From DASUFI01 sp036274635 (lineage in GTDB: Bacteria > Planctomycetota > B15-G4): 9,015 nt of DNA. The stretch lies in contig DASUFI010000101.1 of assembly GCA_036274635.1 (NCBI GenBank), positions 1-9,015 on the forward strand, written 5' to 3'. The translations under genes and the position numbers were made by a program. The notes beneath the pieces are model-generated. The model was not told the origin of the DNA. It ran no database searches and was given only the letters and a program-made list of their open reading frames with translations. Of the stretch, positions 7,363 through 9,015 are shown piece after piece (the stretch's first letter is position 1; each line of letters begins with the position of its first letter).

Positions 7363-7504
7363 CGGCGAGCGCCTGCGGGGGGGAACCGGCGTGCTGCTTC
7401 ACCCGCGAGAAGCGCTCCTCGGCGGCGGCGAAGAGGATGCGGCCGTCCTCGACGGCGCAGGCGGTGGCGTCCTTGTCGAGCGGGGAGATGCCGAGGACGC
7501 GCTA
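7363..7504 (-). pseudogene. 5' fragment of a carbamoyltransferase gene with start codon replaced by TAG
   Basis: Read on the minus strand from 7504, the sequence is TAG followed by RVLGISPLDKDATACAVEDG, then RILFAAAEERFSRVKQHAG. This is residues 2-40 of the intact carbamoyltransferase with one change, Y32 to F. The first codon, ATG in the intact gene, is TAG here. Past residue 40 a 1-nt deletion shifts the frame and similarity fades near 7363, right beside the stop of the beta-helix gene. Of the four core substitutions, three are synonymous and one is conservative. That looks more like descent from a once-functional paralogue than random decay of a dead copy, although four changes are few. 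The fragment fills most of the 197-nt gap between two convergent genes; no clear intrinsic terminator is visible there. Confidence 0.82.
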
Positions 7505-7523
7505 GAGGCGGCATCATCGCAAC
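7363..7523 (-). repeat. Direct repeat, copy 2
   Basis: This is the second copy of the repeat at 5505-5663, in the same orientation. The core 7386-7502 is gap-free with 4 mismatches in 117 nt. Weaker similarity extends past the former start codon to the shared ATCATCGCA (7511-7519). The two copies bracket the relic gene and the beta-helix gene. Confidence 0.82.
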
Positions 7524-7559
7524 GGCCCGAGCTTTCGGAACTGAGCCCCCGCGAGCCCC

Positions 7560-8414
<855 letters not shown>

Positions 8415-8461
8415 GCCCTGATAACCGTCAGGCCGCGCGCTGGGGGCGGTGGAGGTGCCGC

Positions 8462-8494
8462 GCGCGCAGCGGACGGAGTCCGCACGACGCGCGC
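8462..8494 (-). terminator. Stem-loop between the Fis-type locus and the metallopeptidase gene
   Basis: GCGGAC (8469-8474) and GTCCGC (8478-8483) form a perfect 6-bp stem with a 3-nt loop. Flanking GCGCGC tracts (8462-8467 and 8489-8494) can extend it past an asymmetric internal loop. It begins a few nt after the minus-strand stop at 8496-8498. There is no T-run, so it may terminate weakly or only separate the two transcripts. Confidence 0.4.
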
Positions 8495-8495
8495 G

Positions 8496-8627
8496 TCACC
8501 GCTCCGCGCTCAGCTCCGCCTCCGCCGCCGCCAGGCTCGCCGGGTCGCAGCGGATCTCGAACTGCTGCTCGAAGGGATGCTCGGCGAGGGTGATGACGCG
8601 CGGGGCCTCCTCGCTACCGGGCGTCAT
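8496..8627 (-). CDS. Short coding-like frame after the Fis-type gene (small gene or frameshifted C-terminus)
   Basis: From an ATG at 8627 this frame encodes 43 residues, beginning MTPGSEEAPRVITLAEHPFE and ending SLAAAEAELSAER. Nearly every codon ends in C or G, as in the other real genes here. The coding-like signal extends upstream of the ATG in the same frame (NDGEGRRLAIHHM, from about 8664), where the overlapping Fis-type frame turns Arg/Pro-rich and loses its third-position GC bias. That favours a +1 frameshift joining the two into one protein of about 130 residues over a separate small gene. No good ribosome binding site precedes 8627. I recognise no domain in this tail. Confidence 0.4.
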   Translation of the reverse strand: MTPGSEEAPRVITLAEHPFEQQFEIRCDPASLAAAEAELSAER

Positions 8628-8886
8628 GTGGTGGATCGCCAGGCGGCGCCCTTCGCCGTCGTTCGGGACACCGGATACCGTGGCTGGCCAGCTTGGCACG
8701 GACGGCAGGTCGCGTGATACCGAGCAGCTTGGCGGCACGCGTGACGTTCCCACGCACGAGCGTCATCGACAGCTGCAGCAGCTCGCTCTCGGCAGCAAGC
8801 ATCATCCGGTCATGGGCACAGCCCGGCCAGGCATGAGGAACCTGGCTGGCGAGCTGGCCCAGGCCCTGCGAACCGCTGGAGCGCAT
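8614..8886 (-). CDS. Small Fis-type helix-turn-helix DNA-binding protein
   Basis: Residues about 33-71 (ESELLQLSMTLVRGNVTRAA, then KLLGITRPAVRAKLASHGI) form a Fis-type helix-turn-helix like that at the C-terminus of NtrC-family sigma54 activators. Here it stands without the AAA+ or receiver domains, so it is either a stand-alone DNA-binding protein or a relic of an activator. I prefer the ATG at 8886 (90 residues): GGAAG lies 6 nt before it and it falls about 35 nt after the predicted sigma54 start site. The ATG at 8919 (101 residues, AAGG upstream) would be almost leaderless. The last 19 residues (CPERRRRAPPGDPPHDAR) look non-coding, with third positions only about half G/C, so the true product probably changes frame near 8665. 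Confidence 0.68.
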   Translation of the reverse strand: MRSSGSQGLGQLASQVPHAWPGCAHDRMMLAAESELLQLSMTLVRGNVTRAAKLLGITRPAVRAKLASHGIRCPERRRRAPPGDPPHDAR

Positions 8887-8931
8887 GGAACACTTCCGTG
8901 ACCGATGCTTGCCGGCCATGGCACACCGCCT

Positions 8932-8947
8932 TGCACCCCGCGTGCCA
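8932..8947 (-). promoter_or_regulatory. Near-consensus sigma54 (-24/-12) promoter
   Basis: On the minus strand 8947-8932 reads TGGCACGCGGGGTGCA. Against TGGCACGNNNNTTGCA it differs at one position, with the invariant GG and GC at the right spacing. Transcription would start near 8921, just upstream of the Fis-type gene. A palindrome, CCGGTGAC-GA-GTCACTGG with one mismatch (8945-8962), overlaps the -24 box and could be an operator. Confidence 0.5.
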
Positions 8948-8970
8948 GTGACTCGTCACCGGCCGCTGAT

Positions 8971-9015
8971 GGCCACGTCACATCGAGGCACTCGCTCGAT
9001 TCCGGCACCGTGGCC
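8971..9015. promoter_or_regulatory. Nested inverted repeats upstream of the sigma54 motif
   Basis: An outer 7-bp inverted repeat (GGCCACG 8971-8977, CGTGGCC 9009-9015) encloses an inner 6-bp one (ATCGAG 8982-8987, CTCGAT 8995-9000) with almost the same centre, about 70 nt upstream of the predicted start site. Enhancer sites of sigma54 promoters are often dyads at about this distance or somewhat further upstream. The site touches the window edge, and no family-specific operator is recognised. Confidence 0.3.

Noticed and set aside
8417..8432. CCTGA/TCAGG inverted repeat just upstream of the metallopeptidase start
   Set aside because: Only a 5-bp stem with a 6-nt loop, expected by chance, with no further support as an operator.
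8802..9008. A 68-codon minus-strand frame upstream of the Fis-type gene
   Set aside because: It overlaps the Fis-type gene in another frame and the sigma54 motif region, and has no recognisable domain or ribosome binding site.

Overview
The window is strongly GC-rich, with C or G at most third codon positions. It carries secreted and lipoprotein genes of a kind common in Planctomycetota: an ASPIC/UnbV (CRTAC1-type) FG-GAP lipoprotein, TPR lipoproteins, and exported beta-helix proteins ending in a small all-beta C-terminal module. This suggests a high-GC planctomycete or a similar uncultured lineage. The assignment is inferred from gene content only; there is no rRNA or other marker gene here.

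Left half, minus strand, transcribed right to left: a three-gene run. It starts with a NodU/TobZ-type carbamoyltransferase (3801-5648). A 63-nt gap holding two back-to-back hairpins follows, then a TPR-repeat protein with a lipoprotein-like N-terminus (2343-3737). That gene overlaps by 4 nt (ATGA) a large FG-GAP/ASPIC-UnbV lipoprotein (1-2346), which runs off the left edge. The spacing argues for one operon. A plausible reading is a cytoplasmic carbamoylating enzyme co-expressed with two envelope proteins, one for protein contacts (TPR) and one calcium-binding propeller protein. The substrate is unknown.

Middle, 5649-7559: a 406-nt gap holds the relic 3' end of a secreted-protein gene and a perfect 9-bp stem-loop. 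A possible sigma70-type promoter then leads into a plus-strand gene for an exported right-handed beta-helix protein (6055-7362). The relic and the intact gene share the same C-terminal pattern. Behind the intact gene lies a duplicated 5' fragment of the carbamoyltransferase gene (about 97% identical over 117 nt), whose start codon is replaced by TAG. The two copies form direct repeats 1,856 nt apart that bracket the relic and the beta-helix gene.

Right end, minus strand: a small Fis-type helix-turn-helix gene (8614-8886) sits behind a near-consensus sigma54 (-24/-12) motif and nested inverted repeats. Its frame appears to shift +1 near 8665, and coding-like sequence continues in another frame to 8496. 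After a stem-loop comes a membrane-anchored neutral zinc metallopeptidase of the YpfJ family (7560-8414).

I saw no tRNA, rRNA, CRISPR array, transposase or phage gene.
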